NCBI RefSeq assembly: GCF_000744705.1 | Contig: NZ_JQML01000001.1 | Span: 6,954,017 to 7,018,016, forward strand | From: Streptacidiphilus albus JL83 | GTDB lineage: Bacteria; Actinomycetota; Actinomycetes; Streptomycetales; Streptomycetaceae | DNA: 64,000 nt | Reading direction: 5' to 3' | Part shown: piece after piece, positions 38,767 through 47,255 of the stretch | Layout: every line of letters begins with the position of its first letter | How positions within the stretch are numbered: position 1 is the first letter of the stretch | Position numbers and translations under genes: made by a program | Notes under the pieces: generated by a model | The model's database searches: none | What the model was told of the DNA's origin: nothing | What the model saw: only the letters and a program-made list of their open reading frames with translations

Positions 38767-41291
38767 TCGGCCGTGAGCGGGAGCGGGCGCTGCTGGGCGC
38801 GGCCTTCCGCCGGGTCGGTGAGCGGCGCCGGGGCGGACTGCTGGTGCTGTCCGGCGACGCGGGGATCGGCAAGACCCGGCTGCTGGCCGAGGCTGCGGCC
38901 GACTGGACGGACGCCAGGGTGCTGTCGCTGCGCTGCGCGGCCTGGGGCAGCCCGGGACCGCTGGAACCGGTCCGGTCCGCGCTGGCGGAACTGCTGGGCG
39001 CCGACTGGATCGGGGAACTGCCGCGGCAGTTGCCCGATGCCGCCGACGCCGGGCTGGTCGCCGAGCAGCTGGGCCGTGCCCTCGGCCTGCGCGAGGGCGG
39101 CACCAGTCCGCAGGAGACCGCCTGGAGCCTGCGCCGGGTGCTGGAGGAGTCCGCCCGGCGGCAGCCGCTGGTGCTGCTCTGCGACGACTTCCAGCACGCC
39201 GGTCCGGCCCTGCTCGACCTGGTGCGCGACACCGTCCCCGAGACCCGGGCGCCACTGCTGTTCGTGGCCGCCGCCAGGCCGGAGTTCAACGAGTCGGTGC
39301 CCGGCTGGGCCGACGCCGCCGGGGGCGAGCTGGTGGAGGTCGGGCCGCTGGACGCGGTGGACTCGTACCGGCAGGCCGTGCTGCTCTGCGCCGCCGCCCG
39401 CGCCGAGGCTCCCGCCACCGGGGCCGCGGCGGAGGCGTGCAACGCGCTGCGGGCGGCGGAGGTGGCGGCGGCGGCCGAGGGCAACCCGCTCTTCGCCGAG
39501 CAGTTCGTCTCCGCGCTGCTGGACGACCCCGGTCTGGCGGTGCCGCCGACCGTGCAGGCCCTGCTGGAGGCGAGGTTCGACGGGCTGCCGAGCGCCGAGC
39601 GGCGGCTGCTGCAGCGCGCCTCGATCGTCGGACGCGATTTCGCCGCCGAGGAGTTGGAGGCCCTGGCCGGCTTCGATCCGGCCGTGCCGCTCTACCCCGG
39701 TCTGGACGGGCTGCTCCGCCGCTCCGCCCTGGGCCGGACCGGCTCCGCCGCGGCGGGCCCGGGCGGCGGCCAGGCGCTGCAGTTCGTCCCCGGGCTGCTG
39801 CACGACGTCGCCTACGGCAGCCTGCCGAAGGCCGAACGCTCCAGCATCCACCAGCAGTTCGCCCGCTGGCTGGACCGGTGCCCGGACAGCGAGCCGGAGG
39901 TGATCGGCCATCACCTGGAGACGGCCTACCTGCTCGGCCACGCGGCCGGCTCGGCCACGGTGACCCCCGCGCTGGCGGCGGCCGCTGCCGGGCGGCTGAT
40001 CGAGTCGGCCCGCCAGGCGGACGCCAGGGGCGATGTCAGCACCGGCGCGGCCACCCTGCGACGGGCGCAGTCGCTGCTGCCAGCGGGCGATCCCCGGCAG
40101 CGGGCGGTCGGACTGCTGCTCTGCGACCTGGAGTCCGAGCTCGGCGACCAGGCCGGCGCCGAACGGGCGCTGGACGCCGCCGACGCCGCGATCGGCGCGG
40201 ACCCCACCTGGCCGGCCGTGGTCGAGCTGCAGCGGACGCTGGTGGCGGTGCGCAGCGATCCGGGCCGGCTCCAGCGGGCGGCGGAGCTGGTGGCCGCGAC
40301 GCCCGCGCCGGAGGCCGCCCGGGACCACGACTTCGCCTTCCGCCGCCATCTGCTGACGGCCCACCTCCGGGTCTCCGACATGCGCTACGGCGACGCCGGC
40401 GCGGAGCTGCTGGCCGCGCTGGCCCATGCGGCGGAGAACGGCCGGGACCGGGACCGGGTGCTCACCGGCCTGGCCGAACTCGCCCTGTGGGGTCCCGAGC
40501 CGGTGCCGGTCGCGCTCGCCCGCTGCGAGAACCTCACCCAGCGGCTGGGCGGGGACCGGGGCCGACTGCTGCCGGTGCAGGCCGCGCATGCGGGGCTGCT
40601 GGCGCTGAGCGGGGACGTCGACTCGGCGCGGCGGCTGGCGGCGGTGGCCTTCGCGGGCGCCGAGGAGCTGCGGCTGACCCACGCCAGGGTCGTCCTGCGG
40701 CAGATGGCCGGGCTGATCGAGGCGCTGGCCGGGGACCACACGGCCGCCGCCACCGAGTACCGTACGGCGGCGGCGACCTTCCAGGACCTGGGCCGGCGCG
40801 GCGTCGCGGCCTCACTGGACGTACTGGCGGCCCGTCAGCTGCTGGAGCAGGGGGACGCCGTGGCCTCCGGCGCGCTGCTGGGGGCCTGCCGGGGGATGAT
40901 CGATCCCGGTGACGTCGCGGCGCAGGTCTGCGCGGCCTCGCTCGGCGCGCAGCTGAGCTCGGCGGCCGGACAGCCCGAGGGCGCCGTGGCCGAGGCGACG
41001 CGGGCCACGGAGTTGGCCGAGCGGACCGACGACCTGCGCGGGCAGGGCGACGCCTGGCTGGACCTGGCCCGGGTGCTGCGGGCGGCCCGGCGCCCGGCCG
41101 AGGCGGGTGCGGCGGTGCGGCGGGCCACCGAGCGCTACCGGGCCAAGGGCGCGGCGGTGCTGACGGAGCAGGCGCAGCGGTTCGAGCGAGCGCTGCGCCT
41201 TGAACAGACGGGGCGGTCCGAGCAGGCTGGGCGGTCCGAGCAGGCTGGGCGGCCCGGGAGCCTCAACGGGACCGGGCAGGTGCGGCCGTGA
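38763..41291 (+). CDS. Large AAA-type ATPase with TPR-like C-terminal half
   Basis: The frame encodes about 842 residues: LIGRERERALLGAAFRRVGE, Walker A GDAGIGKTR, Walker B-like LVLLCDDFQ, then a long Ala/Leu-rich helical region resembling tetratricopeptide repeats. There is no C-terminal LuxR helix-turn-helix, unlike LAL regulators. No normal start codon lies before the conserved beginning: CTG 38763 overlaps the cyclase TGA, and the first GTG (38844) would cut into the P-loop domain. Either CTG initiation or a -1 shift from the cyclase frame is needed. Its stop overlaps the protease start (GTGA). Confidence 0.75.
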   Translation: MIGRERERALLGAAFRRVGERRRGGLLVLSGDAGIGKTRLLAEAAADWTDARVLSLRCAAWGSPGPLEPVRSALAELLGADWIGELPRQLPDAADAGLVAEQLGRALGLREGGTSPQETAWSLRRVLEESARRQPLVLLCDDFQHAGPALLDLVRDTVPETRAPLLFVAAARPEFNESVPGWADAAGGELVEVGPLDAVDSYRQAVLLCAAARAEAPATGAAAEACNALRAAEVAAAAEGNPLFAEQFVSALLDDPGLAVPPTVQALLEARFDGLPSAERRLLQRASIVGRDFAAEELEALAGFDPAVPLYPGLDGLLRRSALGRTGSAAAGPGGGQALQFVPGLLHDVAYGSLPKAERSSIHQQFARWLDRCPDSEPEVIGHHLETAYLLGHAAGSATVTPALAAAAAGRLIESARQADARGDVSTGAATLRRAQSLLPAGDPRQRAVGLLLCDLESELGDQAGAERALDAADAAIGADPTWPAVVELQRTLVAVRSDPGRLQRAAELVAATPAPEAARDHDFAFRRHLLTAHLRVSDMRYGDAGAELLAALAHAAENGRDRDRVLTGLAELALWGPEPVPVALARCENLTQRLGGDRGRLLPVQAAHAGLLALSGDVDSARRLAAVAFAGAEELRLTHARVVLRQMAGLIEALAGDHTAAATEYRTAAATFQDLGRRGVAASLDVLAARQLLEQGDAVASGALLGACRGMIDPGDVAAQVCAASLGAQLSSAAGQPEGAVAEATRATELAERTDDLRGQGDAWLDLARVLRAARRPAEAGAAVRRATERYRAKGAAVLTEQAQRFERALRLEQTGRSEQAGRSEQAGRPGSLNGTGQVRP

Positions 41292-42127
41292 CGATGCCCG
41301 GGTTCATGCCGGCGTGGAGCACGGCCACCGACCAGCCGGGGCTGTCCTCGGTCTGGCCCGGCGCCTTGGACCGTGACTGGGCCTGGGGCGGCGCGGACGG
41401 CACGGGGGTGCGGGTCTGCATCCTCGACAGCGGCGTCGACACCGGGCATCCCCGGGTCGGGCCGATCAGCGGCACCTACGGGGTGGTCACGCTCCCGGAC
41501 GGGACCACCGGCATCGACCACGACGACAGCGGCGACGGCGCAGGACACGGCACCGCCTGCGCCGGGATCATCCGGGCGCTGGCCCCCGGCGCCGCGCTGA
41601 CCAGCGTCAAGGTGCTGACCTCGGGCCTCAGCGGGGCGGGCGCCGCATTGGAGGCGGCGCTCGGCTGGGCCGTGGCCGAGGGCTTCGACGTGATCAACCT
41701 GAGCCTGTCCACCCGCAAGCCCCAGGTCCGCGACCGGCTGCGCGAACTCGCCGACTCGGCCTACTTCAAGGGCTCACTGCTGGTGGCCTCGGCGCACAAC
41801 TTCCCGGTGCTCAGCTATCCGTGGACCTTCTCCTCGGTGATCTCGGTGGCCAGCCACAAGCACGCCGACCCCTGGCTGCACTACTACAACCCGGAGCCGC
41901 CGGCCGAGTTCCAGGCCCACGGCGTCCAGGTGGACGTGGCCTGGGCCGGCGGCACGAGCATGCGGGCCACCGGAAACAGCTTCGCCGCACCGCACATGTC
42001 GGCGCTGGCCGCGCTGATCCTTTCCAAGCACGGAAATCTGACGCCGTTCCACGTCAAGGCGATGCTTCACCTCACGGCAGCAAACGTCGGAAAGCACGGA
42101 GAGGAGCCCCCGCATGGGCGCAGTTGA
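41288..42127 (+). CDS. Cytoplasmic subtilisin-like (S8) serine protease
   Basis: The 279-aa protein has the S8 triad D47 (CILDSGVD), H87 (GHGTACAG) and S231 (TGNSFAAPHMS), with oxyanion N171. No signal peptide or prodomain is present, so it acts inside the cell or on a substrate brought to it. Subtilisin-like proteases often remove RiPP leaders, so it is a candidate for cutting near VEGQ in the two peptides. It overlaps the ATPase by 4 bases and the GAF gene by 14. Confidence 0.85.
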   Translation: MTMPGFMPAWSTATDQPGLSSVWPGALDRDWAWGGADGTGVRVCILDSGVDTGHPRVGPISGTYGVVTLPDGTTGIDHDDSGDGAGHGTACAGIIRALAPGAALTSVKVLTSGLSGAGAALEAALGWAVAEGFDVINLSLSTRKPQVRDRLRELADSAYFKGSLLVASAHNFPVLSYPWTFSSVISVASHKHADPWLHYYNPEPPAEFQAHGVQVDVAWAGGTSMRATGNSFAAPHMSALAALILSKHGNLTPFHVKAMLHLTAANVGKHGEEPPHGRS

Positions 42128-42674
42128 GCCAGGACCGCCCACCTTCACGGGCAGCGCCTCGGGGCGTGCGGTCCTGCAGCACACCGTGGAAATCGCCCGT
42201 ACCGTCTTCGACGCCTACAGCGCGTCCATCCTGTTCCTGGACGAGGACACCGACGAGCTGGTGTTCGAGGCGGTGGCGCACCCCCAGGAGCAGCACCTGA
42301 TCGGGATGCGCTTCCCGGCCGGGGCGGGGGTGGCGGGCTGGGTGCTCCAGTCCGGCCAGTGCATGATGGTCGACGACCTGTCCGCCAATCCGGCCTTCTC
42401 GCTGGAGACGGCGCGGTCCACCGGGCACATCCCGACCTGCATGATGGCCGCGCCGATCGTCGGGGCCGACGGCTGGATGGGCGTGATGGAGGTCATCGAC
42501 CGCTCGGACAGCTTCCGGGGCTGCCTCTCCGACGTGACCCTGCTCGCGCTGCTCGCCGAACAGGCTTCGGCAGCCATGGAGTCGATCGTTCAGATGCACC
42601 GGCTCGGCGCCGCCGCCAGGGAGCCGGCGGCCGAAGTCCGGCCGGCGCCGCAGCGCCCGCCGCAGCCGCAGTAG
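42114..42674 (+). CDS. GAF-domain protein
   Basis: The 186-aa protein is one GAF domain (about 15-160; ILFLDEDTDELVFEAVAHPQ, GVAGWVLQSGQCMMVDDLS, MMAAPIVGADGWMGVMEVID) with a Pro/Arg-rich tail. GAF domains bind cyclic nucleotides or other small ligands. With a cyclase in the same operon, cyclic nucleotide sensing is an attractive but unproven idea. AGGAG lies before the ATG. Confidence 0.8.
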   Translation: MGAVEPGPPTFTGSASGRAVLQHTVEIARTVFDAYSASILFLDEDTDELVFEAVAHPQEQHLIGMRFPAGAGVAGWVLQSGQCMMVDDLSANPAFSLETARSTGHIPTCMMAAPIVGADGWMGVMEVIDRSDSFRGCLSDVTLLALLAEQASAAMESIVQMHRLGAAAREPAAEVRPAPQRPPQPQ

Positions 42675-42757
42675 GAAAGTGGCGCAGTGTCAGTGCTGAG
42701 CTCCCGGAAAGGCCCGCCGAACGTCCGTTGTCCGCCGTCGCATCCAGGGAAGGCATC

Positions 42758-44140
42758 GTGACCGACACCTCCTCCGCCGTCGCCCCGCCGACCGGTTCCG
42801 ACCTGCCCCGGCCGACGTCCTCCTCCTCGCCCCTGCGCCACCGGGGCATCCGCGGGCTGCTGCTGTCCGAGATCATCTCCTCGGCCGGCAGTCAGATGAC
42901 GATGCTCGCGCTGCCCTGGTTCGTGCTCGCCACCACCGGCTCGATCTCGCGGATGGGCTTCGTCTTCGCCGCCGAACTGCTGCCGGTGGCCCTGCTCGGG
43001 ATCCCGGCCGGCCTGCTGGTGGCCCGGACCGGGGTGCGCCGGATCATGCTGGCCGGCGACGCGCTGCGGGCGGTGCTGATCGCGGTGGTGCCGGTGCTGC
43101 GGCTGTTCGGCGCACTGAGCTTCCCGCTGCTGCTGGCCATGGTCGCCGTGGTGGGGGCGGTGTCCACCCCCTATGTCGCGGCCCAGCGCCTGGCCCTCCC
43201 CGAACTCGTGGGCGAGGACGAGCAGTTGATGCTGCGCGCCGGCGGGCTGCTGGAGGCCGCGATCCGAGGCGCCTCACTGATCGGCCCGGCGCTGGCGGGC
43301 CTGGTGATCGGGCTGGTCGGCGCGGTCAACGTGCTCTGGGTGGACGCCGCGACCTTCGTCATCTCCTTCGCCCTGCTGACCACCCTGCCCCGGCCGGCCG
43401 CCGACCTGTCCGCCGCCGCGCGCAGCGAGGGCGTGCTCACCGGGGCCCGGGCCGTCCTCGGCGACCGGGTCCTGGCGACGGTGACCGGGGCCTCGCTGCT
43501 CTACGGTTTCTTCTTCCCGTTCGTCATCGCCTCACTGCCGGTGATGGCCGAGCTGCGGTTCGGGCACAACCCGCACACGGCGGGCCTGCTGCTCGGCGCC
43601 TGGGGCGGCGGAGCGCTGCTCGGGGCGCTGACCACGGGACGGTTCGCGGACCGGCTGAACCCGCTGCGGATGGGCGCGTACGCGGCGCTGGCCCTGGACG
43701 CGGTGCTGTGGTTCCTGCCCTGGCACTTTCCGGCGGCGGTGGTCGTGGTGGTCCTGGTCAGCTCCGGGTTCTTCACCCCGCTGCTGAACACCCCGCTGCT
43801 GACGCTGCTGCTGAGCCGGACCGAGCCGGCGGTCCGGGCCCAGGCGGTGACCTTCGTGATGACCGCCAATCTGCTGGCGGGACCGGTGGCCTTCGCCGTC
43901 TCCGGCTTCGCCTTCAGCGGGTGGGGTGTCGAGCCGGTGCTGGCCGTGGTCGCGGCCGGACTGCTGGTCTGCGCGCTGCTGCTGACCCGGCTCGCCTTCA
44001 CCGTGCCGCAGCCGGAGCAGGAGGAGCAGCCGGGGGAGGAACCCTCGACCCGTCAGGAACCGCAGTCGCACCAGGAACCGCAGTCGCACCAGGAACCGCA
44101 GTCGCACCAGGAGTCGAAGCCGCAACCACTGCCGGAGTGA
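42758..44140 (+). CDS. MFS transporter, probable exporter of the peptide cluster
   Basis: The 460-aa membrane protein has about 12 hydrophobic segments beginning GIRGLLLSEIISSAGSQMTM and the MFS loop AGLLVARTGVRRIML after helix 2. The layout resembles the MFS branch that includes macrolide and enterobactin exporters (MFS_3). GTG 42758 follows GGGAAGG. The C-terminal tail contains three 18-bp repeat copies coding QEPQSH. Position at the end of the operon suggests export of the mature product. Confidence 0.8.
   Translation: MTDTSSAVAPPTGSDLPRPTSSSSPLRHRGIRGLLLSEIISSAGSQMTMLALPWFVLATTGSISRMGFVFAAELLPVALLGIPAGLLVARTGVRRIMLAGDALRAVLIAVVPVLRLFGALSFPLLLAMVAVVGAVSTPYVAAQRLALPELVGEDEQLMLRAGGLLEAAIRGASLIGPALAGLVIGLVGAVNVLWVDAATFVISFALLTTLPRPAADLSAAARSEGVLTGARAVLGDRVLATVTGASLLYGFFFPFVIASLPVMAELRFGHNPHTAGLLLGAWGGGALLGALTTGRFADRLNPLRMGAYAALALDAVLWFLPWHFPAAVVVVVLVSSGFFTPLLNTPLLTLLLSRTEPAVRAQAVTFVMTANLLAGPVAFAVSGFAFSGWGVEPVLAVVAAGLLVCALLLTRLAFTVPQPEQEEQPGEEPSTRQEPQSHQEPQSHQEPQSHQESKPQPLPE
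44058..44112 (+). repeat. 18-bp tandem repeat (CAGTCGCACCAGGAACCG), three copies
   Basis: Exact in-frame repeats encode the hydrophilic tail of the MFS transporter. Confidence 0.7.
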
Positions 44141-44191
44141 CGCGGCCCGGCCCGCGGAGTCCCGGACCACCGTCCCCTCACCTCTCCCGGA

Positions 44192-45100
44192 ATGGCCCCC
44201 ATGGACGAGTCGACGCACAGCCCCGCCACCTGCCCCGCGCACGGTGCTGCCCGCGTCGTCCGCAACGGCACGGTCGTCCAGGCCCATGCGCGGCTGCAGA
44301 AGTACCTCTGCCAGCAGCCGGACGGCTCCCGGCACAGCTTCACCGGGCCGGTCCTCGGCGCGGCGGCCGCCGCACCGGCCCCGGGACATCCGCCGCGCCA
44401 TCGCTACGCCGCCGAGTCGATCGCCCGTGGCCTGCTGGCCGTCGCCCGGGGCGCCACCTACCGGCAGGCCAGGATCGCGGTGCTGGGGGCGGGTTCGGCC
44501 GCCGGCACCGCCGACGGACAGCTGATCGCCCGCTGGGTGCGGTCCTTCGGCCCGGTGGCCGCGCGGCGGCTCGCCGGCGGCGACGGCCCCAGGGTGGCGG
44601 CCGCCTGCCGGCACGCGGTCGAGGGCCCGGGGGAGCGCTGGCTGCTCGCGGTCGTGGACGGGGCCTCGGAACGGCCACGCGTCTGGCCGGTGTCGGTCGA
44701 GCGCACGGTCGACGAGGCGGCCTGGCTGCGGCTGTTCGCCGACTACCGCTCCCGTCCGGACCTGGTGCTCTGCGAGGAGCCCGCCCAGCGCGCGGCCGCC
44801 GTCCACCGCTGGGGCAGCCCGGACGCCGAGTTCGGGGCCACCGGGCGGAGGGTGCTCTGGTTCGACTCCGGGGACGAGGGAGCGGAGATCGTCGGCCACC
44901 TGCTGCCGACCGACCTGGCGGGCACCGACCGCACCGACCGTTCCGTCCGCGCCGCCGAGCCGCTGCTCCGCCGGCTGGCCGTCCGTGCCGGGGCGATCCG
45001 CTCCTGCGAGCAGGCCCGGCTGATCGTCAACCTGATGGCGCTGGAGGCCGGCGGCGCGGTCACGGTGGAGTCCTTGGCGGCCGTGGTCCGCGATCCCTGA
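44192..45100 (+). CDS. Protein with transposase-like zinc-ribbon N-terminus, unknown function
   Basis: The 302-aa protein starts with CPAHGAARVVRNGTVVQAHA followed by LQKYLCQQPDGSRHSFTGP. This resembles the CPxCGS-VVKNG zinc ribbon of IS1/IS1595-type transposases, with the second Cys pair degenerate. The following part has AIARGL-type helices and a WLLAVVDGASERPRVWPV strand that could be a relic of an RNase H-like (DDE) core, but no full DDE triad is evident. There are no terminal inverted repeats, so it is not a mobile element as it stands. Link to the peptide cluster is by position only. Confidence 0.5.
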   Translation: MAPMDESTHSPATCPAHGAARVVRNGTVVQAHARLQKYLCQQPDGSRHSFTGPVLGAAAAAPAPGHPPRHRYAAESIARGLLAVARGATYRQARIAVLGAGSAAGTADGQLIARWVRSFGPVAARRLAGGDGPRVAAACRHAVEGPGERWLLAVVDGASERPRVWPVSVERTVDEAAWLRLFADYRSRPDLVLCEEPAQRAAAVHRWGSPDAEFGATGRRVLWFDSGDEGAEIVGHLLPTDLAGTDRTDRSVRAAEPLLRRLAVRAGAIRSCEQARLIVNLMALEAGGAVTVESLAAVVRDP

Positions 45101-45123
45101 GCGGAGCGGCGGGCATGCTCCGC
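45101..45123. terminator. Small hairpin between convergent genes
   Basis: GCGGAGC (45101-45107) pairs with GCTCCGC (45117-45123). It lies between the gene ending at 45100 and the MFS gene ending at 45128. Confidence 0.4.
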
Positions 45124-45127
45124 GGAC

Positions 45128-46366
45128 TCAGCTCGCCGACCGCGTCCCGGCCGATCCCACCGGAACCGGTGGGGCCGTCGGGACGGCCGCGCCCCGAACC
45201 GCGGCCGCCTCCTCCGATGATTGCGTGCGGCGTTCGAGTCGGGTTGCCAGCAGGGCCAGGCCCAGGGCGGCGCCGGCGAACAGCGCACCCAGCCAGTCCG
45301 GCGCGGTCCAGCCGAGGCCGGCCGAGACCACCAGGCCGCCGGCCCAGGCGGACAGGGCGTTCCCCAGGTTGAAGGCGCCGATATTGACCGCCGAGGCGAG
45401 CGTCGGGGCCGCTGCCGCGAGGTCCAGCACCCGCTTCTGCAACGGCGGGACGGTGGCGAAGCCCAGCGCGCCGATCAGGTAGACCGTGACCGCCGCCGCG
45501 ATCCGGTCGTGCGAGGTGACCGTGAACAGCGCGAGCACCACGGCGAGGGCGCCGAGGGTGATCCGCAGCATCGGCATCAGCGCGCGGTCGGCGAACCGTC
45601 CGCCCACCAGGTTGCCGGTGACCATGCCCAGGCCGAACAGCACCAGCAGCCAGGTCACCGAGGTCTCGGCGAAGCCGGTGACGGCGGTCGCCATCGGGGC
45701 CAGATAGGTGATCGCGGCGAAGACCCCGCCGAACCCGAGCACGGTCATCGCCATGGCCAGCAGTACCTGCGGATTGCGGAACACCGCGATCTCGTGGCGC
45801 AGTCGGACGCCGGCCGGCCGGGGCTGCTCCGGGACCAGCCGGGCCACGCCGAGCAGGCCGAGCACCCCCAGCGCGGCGACCCCCAGGAAGGTCACCCGCC
45901 AGCCGAAGTGCTGCCCGACCAGCGTGCCGAGCGGGACACCGACGACATTGGCGACGGTCAGGCCGGTGAACATGGTGGCGATCGCCCCGGCCCGCCGCTC
46001 CGGGGCGACCAGGCCGGCGGCCACGATCGTGCCGATGCCGAAGAACGCGCCGTGGGCCAGCGAGGCGATGATCCGACCGGCGAGCATGACGCCGAAGACG
46101 GGTGCGAGCGCGGAGACGACATTGCCGAGCACGAACAGGCCCATCAGCAGGACCAGCATCCGCCGCCGGGGGACACGGGTGCCCAGCACGGTCATCAGCG
46201 GAGCGCCGAAGAGCACGCCCAGGGCGTAGCCGGTCACCAGCAGACCGGCCGTGGGGATGGGGACGCCGTAACTGCCGGCGATCTGCGGCAGCAGTCCCAT
46301 GATGACGAATTCGGTGGTGCCGATCCCGAAGGATCCGATGGCCAAGGCAAGGAGCGCCAGTGGCAT
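45128..46366 (-). CDS. MFS transporter (DHA1/AraJ type)
   Basis: The 412-aa protein has 12 predicted membrane helices, starting ALLALAIGSFGIGTTEFVIM, and the MFS signature GVLFGAPLMTVLGTRVPRRR. It resembles arabinose/drug efflux permeases of the AraJ/YdhP group. It is divergent from a MarR gene and is probably its target; expected to export a small toxic compound. Confidence 0.9.
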   Translation of the reverse strand: MPLALLALAIGSFGIGTTEFVIMGLLPQIAGSYGVPIPTAGLLVTGYALGVLFGAPLMTVLGTRVPRRRMLVLLMGLFVLGNVVSALAPVFGVMLAGRIIASLAHGAFFGIGTIVAAGLVAPERRAGAIATMFTGLTVANVVGVPLGTLVGQHFGWRVTFLGVAALGVLGLLGVARLVPEQPRPAGVRLRHEIAVFRNPQVLLAMAMTVLGFGGVFAAITYLAPMATAVTGFAETSVTWLLVLFGLGMVTGNLVGGRFADRALMPMLRITLGALAVVLALFTVTSHDRIAAAVTVYLIGALGFATVPPLQKRVLDLAAAAPTLASAVNIGAFNLGNALSAWAGGLVVSAGLGWTAPDWLGALFAGAALGLALLATRLERRTQSSEEAAAVRGAAVPTAPPVPVGSAGTRSAS

Positions 46367-46508
46367 GAGTCTGCCTTCCAGTGAGATTGCAGGGGCAGCT
46401 TGTACTCGTCAACAATAATTGCAGACGCTTCATAGTTGCAACCGCGCACTATCTCGCAACGAGGGGTACTCTGGGGGCACGCGAGGCGAACGGACGGTGA
46501 GGGCGACG

Positions 46509-46982
46509 ATGACGGCGACGGATGCGGAGCTCACTGCGCTGGCCCAGGGCTGGTGCTCGCTCTCCGTGCTGCACGGGCGGATCGAGATGCACATCGAGCA
46601 GGCTTTGCTCGCCGAGCACGGTCTCAGCGTGCGGGAGTACTCGCTGCTGGACGTGCTGAGCCGGCAGTACGCCGGGGAGGGCGGACACCTGCGGATGGCC
46701 CAGGTCGCCGACGCGGTCGTGCTCAGCAAGAGCGCCACCACCCGGCTGGTCTCCCGGATGGAGGACCGGGGCCTGCTGACCCGCTACCTCTGTCAGACCG
46801 ACCGGCGCGGGATCTACACCGAGGTCACGGACTCCGGCCGCGAGCTGCTGGAAGCCGCCAGGCCCACCAATCAGCGCGCCCTGCGCGAGGCGCTGGACGC
46901 GGCCTCCGGCGATCCGGAGCTGCTGCCGCTGGTACGGGCCCTGGCCGGGGCGGACGCCAGCGCCACCGCCACCACTCGCTGA
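46509..46982 (+). CDS. MarR-family transcriptional regulator
   Basis: The 157-aa protein has the MarR winged helix: LAEHGLSVREYSLLDVLSRQ, MAQVADAVVLSKSATTRLVS and MEDRGLLTRYLCQTDRRGIY. ATG 46509 follows GGTGAGGG. It is divergent from the MFS exporter. The intergenic region has TTGCA-type half sites (GTTGC near 46433 and GCAAC near 46457), candidates for the operator. Confidence 0.9.
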   Translation: MTATDAELTALAQGWCSLSVLHGRIEMHIEQALLAEHGLSVREYSLLDVLSRQYAGEGGHLRMAQVADAVVLSKSATTRLVSRMEDRGLLTRYLCQTDRRGIYTEVTDSGRELLEAARPTNQRALREALDAASGDPELLPLVRALAGADASATATTR

Positions 46983-47094
46983 GCCCTGGCCGCTCCGGCG
47001 GCTCGGCGGCCCCGCTCAGTGGTCCGACCTTCGGCGACCCCATTGTGCGGAGCTGGCCCTGATCCTGAGCCAGTGATGGCCGGAACTCTGTCAT

Positions 47095-47105
47095 ACATCG
47101 GATGT
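47095..47105. promoter_or_regulatory. Palindromic operator-like site ACATC-G-GATGT
   Basis: A perfect palindrome within ATACATCGGATGTCT lies about 150 bases before the fuconate dehydratase start. It resembles FadR/GntR-type operators, common for sugar-acid genes. A partial copy CATCCGATC follows near 47160. Confidence 0.45.
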
Positions 47106-47255
47106 CTTGCTTGCCAAGGATGAGGCCCGCCGCATACAGTCCCCTGCGTCGGCCTATTCATCCGATCTTTCAATGGATCTTGCCGGCGTTCCGTGGGCCG
47201 TTCCGGTCCCACGCGCCGTGCTCGGTCCCTCGCGTGCACCTGAGGGGGCCCCGCA

